DNA of 64,000 nucleotides from Vibrio zhugei (GTDB lineage Bacteria > Pseudomonadota > Gammaproteobacteria > Enterobacterales > Vibrionaceae). The notes under the pieces are model-generated. The model was given only the letters and a program-made list of their open reading frames with translations. It was not told the origin of the DNA and ran no database searches. The position numbers and the translations under genes were made by a program. Shown piece after piece: positions 63,087-64,000 of this stretch (positions are counted from its first letter, which is position 1; every line of letters begins with the position of its first letter). The stretch spans positions 434,001 through 498,000 of the forward strand of contig NZ_CP033077.1 in NCBI RefSeq assembly GCF_003716875.1, written 5' to 3'.

Positions 63087-64000
63087 ATGAGATTACGCCG
63101 ATATCCCTTAAGCATTCATATCAGCACACTGTTTGTAATTCTTATGACCTTTTTTAGCGCGGTGCTCATTATTGTCAGTTTTCAATATACGCACTCACTA
63201 TTGCAAGGCAGTGCGAAAGCGCTGAGCGCAGAAAACAGTAAAAAAATTGAATCTGAGCTGCATAAGAACATGGCCCCGATTTTTTCTACGCTGGATTTTC
63301 TGGCGTACAGCAGCGTGGTGCATGGTGAAGTATTGGGCTCATCCAAATGGCGTTGGCTCGCCGCGGTTCATCAATCTTTTCAGCGCAATTCCGCGCTCGT
63401 CGCCCTCTACTATGGCAGTAATAACGGCGATTTTACAGTGATTCGTCCATTGTTTAGTGAACAAGCGAAGCAGCAATTCAATGCCCCCGAAACCGCGGTG
63501 CTGTATCTTGAAAAGTCCACGGTTCAAGGGGCCACGGAAACCTATTATTTTAATGAAAAAATTCAGCAAATTGATTTTCGCCAAGGATCAGAGAATACCT
63601 TTGATCCCCGCACTCGCCCTTGGTATCAAGCGAGTAAAAACAAGCAAAGCATCGTGATTACCGAGCCTTACCTATTTTACTTGTTAAAAACGTACGGCAT
63701 TACCCTTTCTCGCAGCTCTGCTGATCATCGACATGTGGTAGGCGCCGATTTCACTTTGGATACTCTCTCAACAAAGCTCGCGTCGCTTGCTAAATACCCA
63801 GATTCCAAAATGATCATCTTCGACAGTCATTTACTTCCGATTGCCGAGCACAATACCAACCTGAAACTCAATGATCCGCAAAGTGATAACACCGAGTTAT
63901 TACAAAACAGTCTATTTCGCGACATCGTCAATCGAATCAGTCCACGAACCGTTTACGAAGATCGGGAGTATGACGGGGAAACGTGGTCATTATCGCTGAC
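63087..64000 (+). CDS. dCache-domain membrane sensor protein, partial
   Basis: Open at the window edge; 304 codons without a stop. An N-terminal membrane helix (IHISTLFVILMTFFSAVLIIV) is followed by a long periplasmic dCache_1 domain, with the typical DPRTRPWYQASKNKQS motif and the second-lobe start TEPYLFYLLKTYGITLSRS. The output domain is outside the window, so it could be a GGDEF, HD-GYP or cyclase protein. ATG 63087 is not preceded by a strong ribosome-binding site. Confidence 0.75.
   Translation, partial: MRLRRYPLSIHISTLFVILMTFFSAVLIIVSFQYTHSLLQGSAKALSAENSKKIESELHKNMAPIFSTLDFLAYSSVVHGEVLGSSKWRWLAAVHQSFQRNSALVALYYGSNNGDFTVIRPLFSEQAKQQFNAPETAVLYLEKSTVQGATETYYFNEKIQQIDFRQGSENTFDPRTRPWYQASKNKQSIVITEPYLFYLLKTYGITLSRSSADHRHVVGADFTLDTLSTKLASLAKYPDSKMIIFDSHLLPIAEHNTNLKLNDPQSDNTELLQNSLFRDIVNRISPRTVYEDREYDGETWSLSL

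Noticed and set aside
1..64000. CRISPR arrays, rRNA or tRNA genes, integron attC sites, prophage modules
   Set aside because: I looked for repeated spacers, clover-leaf segments, attC-like palindromes and phage structural genes and saw none I could support.

Overview
The window reads as a stretch of a Vibrionaceae genome, most likely a Vibrio species and probably its smaller chromosome. I infer this from a VctPDGC-type siderophore importer, threonine dehydrogenase and its CoA-ligase partner, OmpW, a CspA-type cold shock gene, NadE, and an EamA close to the enterobacterial protein. In V. cholerae, from memory, many of these sit on chromosome II. I cannot name the species.

Layout. 0.1-5.1 kb: Fur-type iron region with a VctPDGC-like ferric-catechol importer, a class II glutamine amidotransferase and a small membrane protein with its own candidate Fur box. 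5.3-7.3 kb: a DUF1289-type protein and an MFS exporter preceded by a structured leader with a 29-codon leader ORF. 7.5-12.7 kb: two chemoreceptor genes, the first broken by two in-frame TAA codons, with an IS10-like element between them. 12.9-19.1 kb: small membrane proteins, eamA, an amino-acid-type binding protein, and an unusual two-component system whose response regulator ends in an ArsR-like winged helix. 19.1-23.5 kb: a NadD paralogue, nadE, and a dcuB-type C4-dicarboxylate carrier split by IS10-like copy 2. 23.6-30.3 kb: aldo/keto reductase, a frameshifted ompW, a BdlA-like soluble chemoreceptor with a KQT tandem repeat, cspA, mscS and a nonsense-broken aldehyde dehydrogenase. 31-36.8 kb: tripartite tricarboxylate transporter tctCBA with a CitA/CitB-type two-component system. 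36.9-43.7 kb: isochorismatase-fold hydrolase and a FecBCDE-type ferric carboxylate importer with a divergent Fur-controlled TonB receptor. 44-48.7 kb: an M6 secreted metalloprotease split by an IS30 element, with IS10-like copy 3 just upstream. 49-54.5 kb: an oxidoreductase, then an accessory patch (IS66 fragment, RAYT transposase, small secreted protein, IS4-family element). 54.5-64 kb: tdh-kbl, an AldB/ExaC-type aldehyde dehydrogenase with a divergent sigma-54 activator, a LysR regulator, cytochrome b562, a PHP phosphatase, and the start of a dCache sensor protein.

The strongest theme is recent gene loss together with IS expansion. Three copies of one 1334-bp IS10-like element carry perfect 9-bp target duplications. 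An IS30-family element has a 2-bp duplication, and an IS4-family element lies inside the tdh terminator hairpin. Five recognisable genes are broken: an MCP, dcuB, ompW, an aldehyde dehydrogenase and the M6 protease. In the two IS-split genes, removing the element and one duplication copy restores a full-length reading frame, so the insertions look recent.

Functionally, the window concentrates iron uptake (catechol- and carboxylate-type siderophores), C4-dicarboxylate/tricarboxylate transport with dedicated sensors, chemotaxis, and NAD and threonine metabolism. The best candidates for something undescribed are the leader peptide before the MFS gene, the histidine kinase/ArsR-type regulator pair, the homopolymer frameshift at the ompW start, and the tct-cit-fec tricarboxylate and iron cluster.
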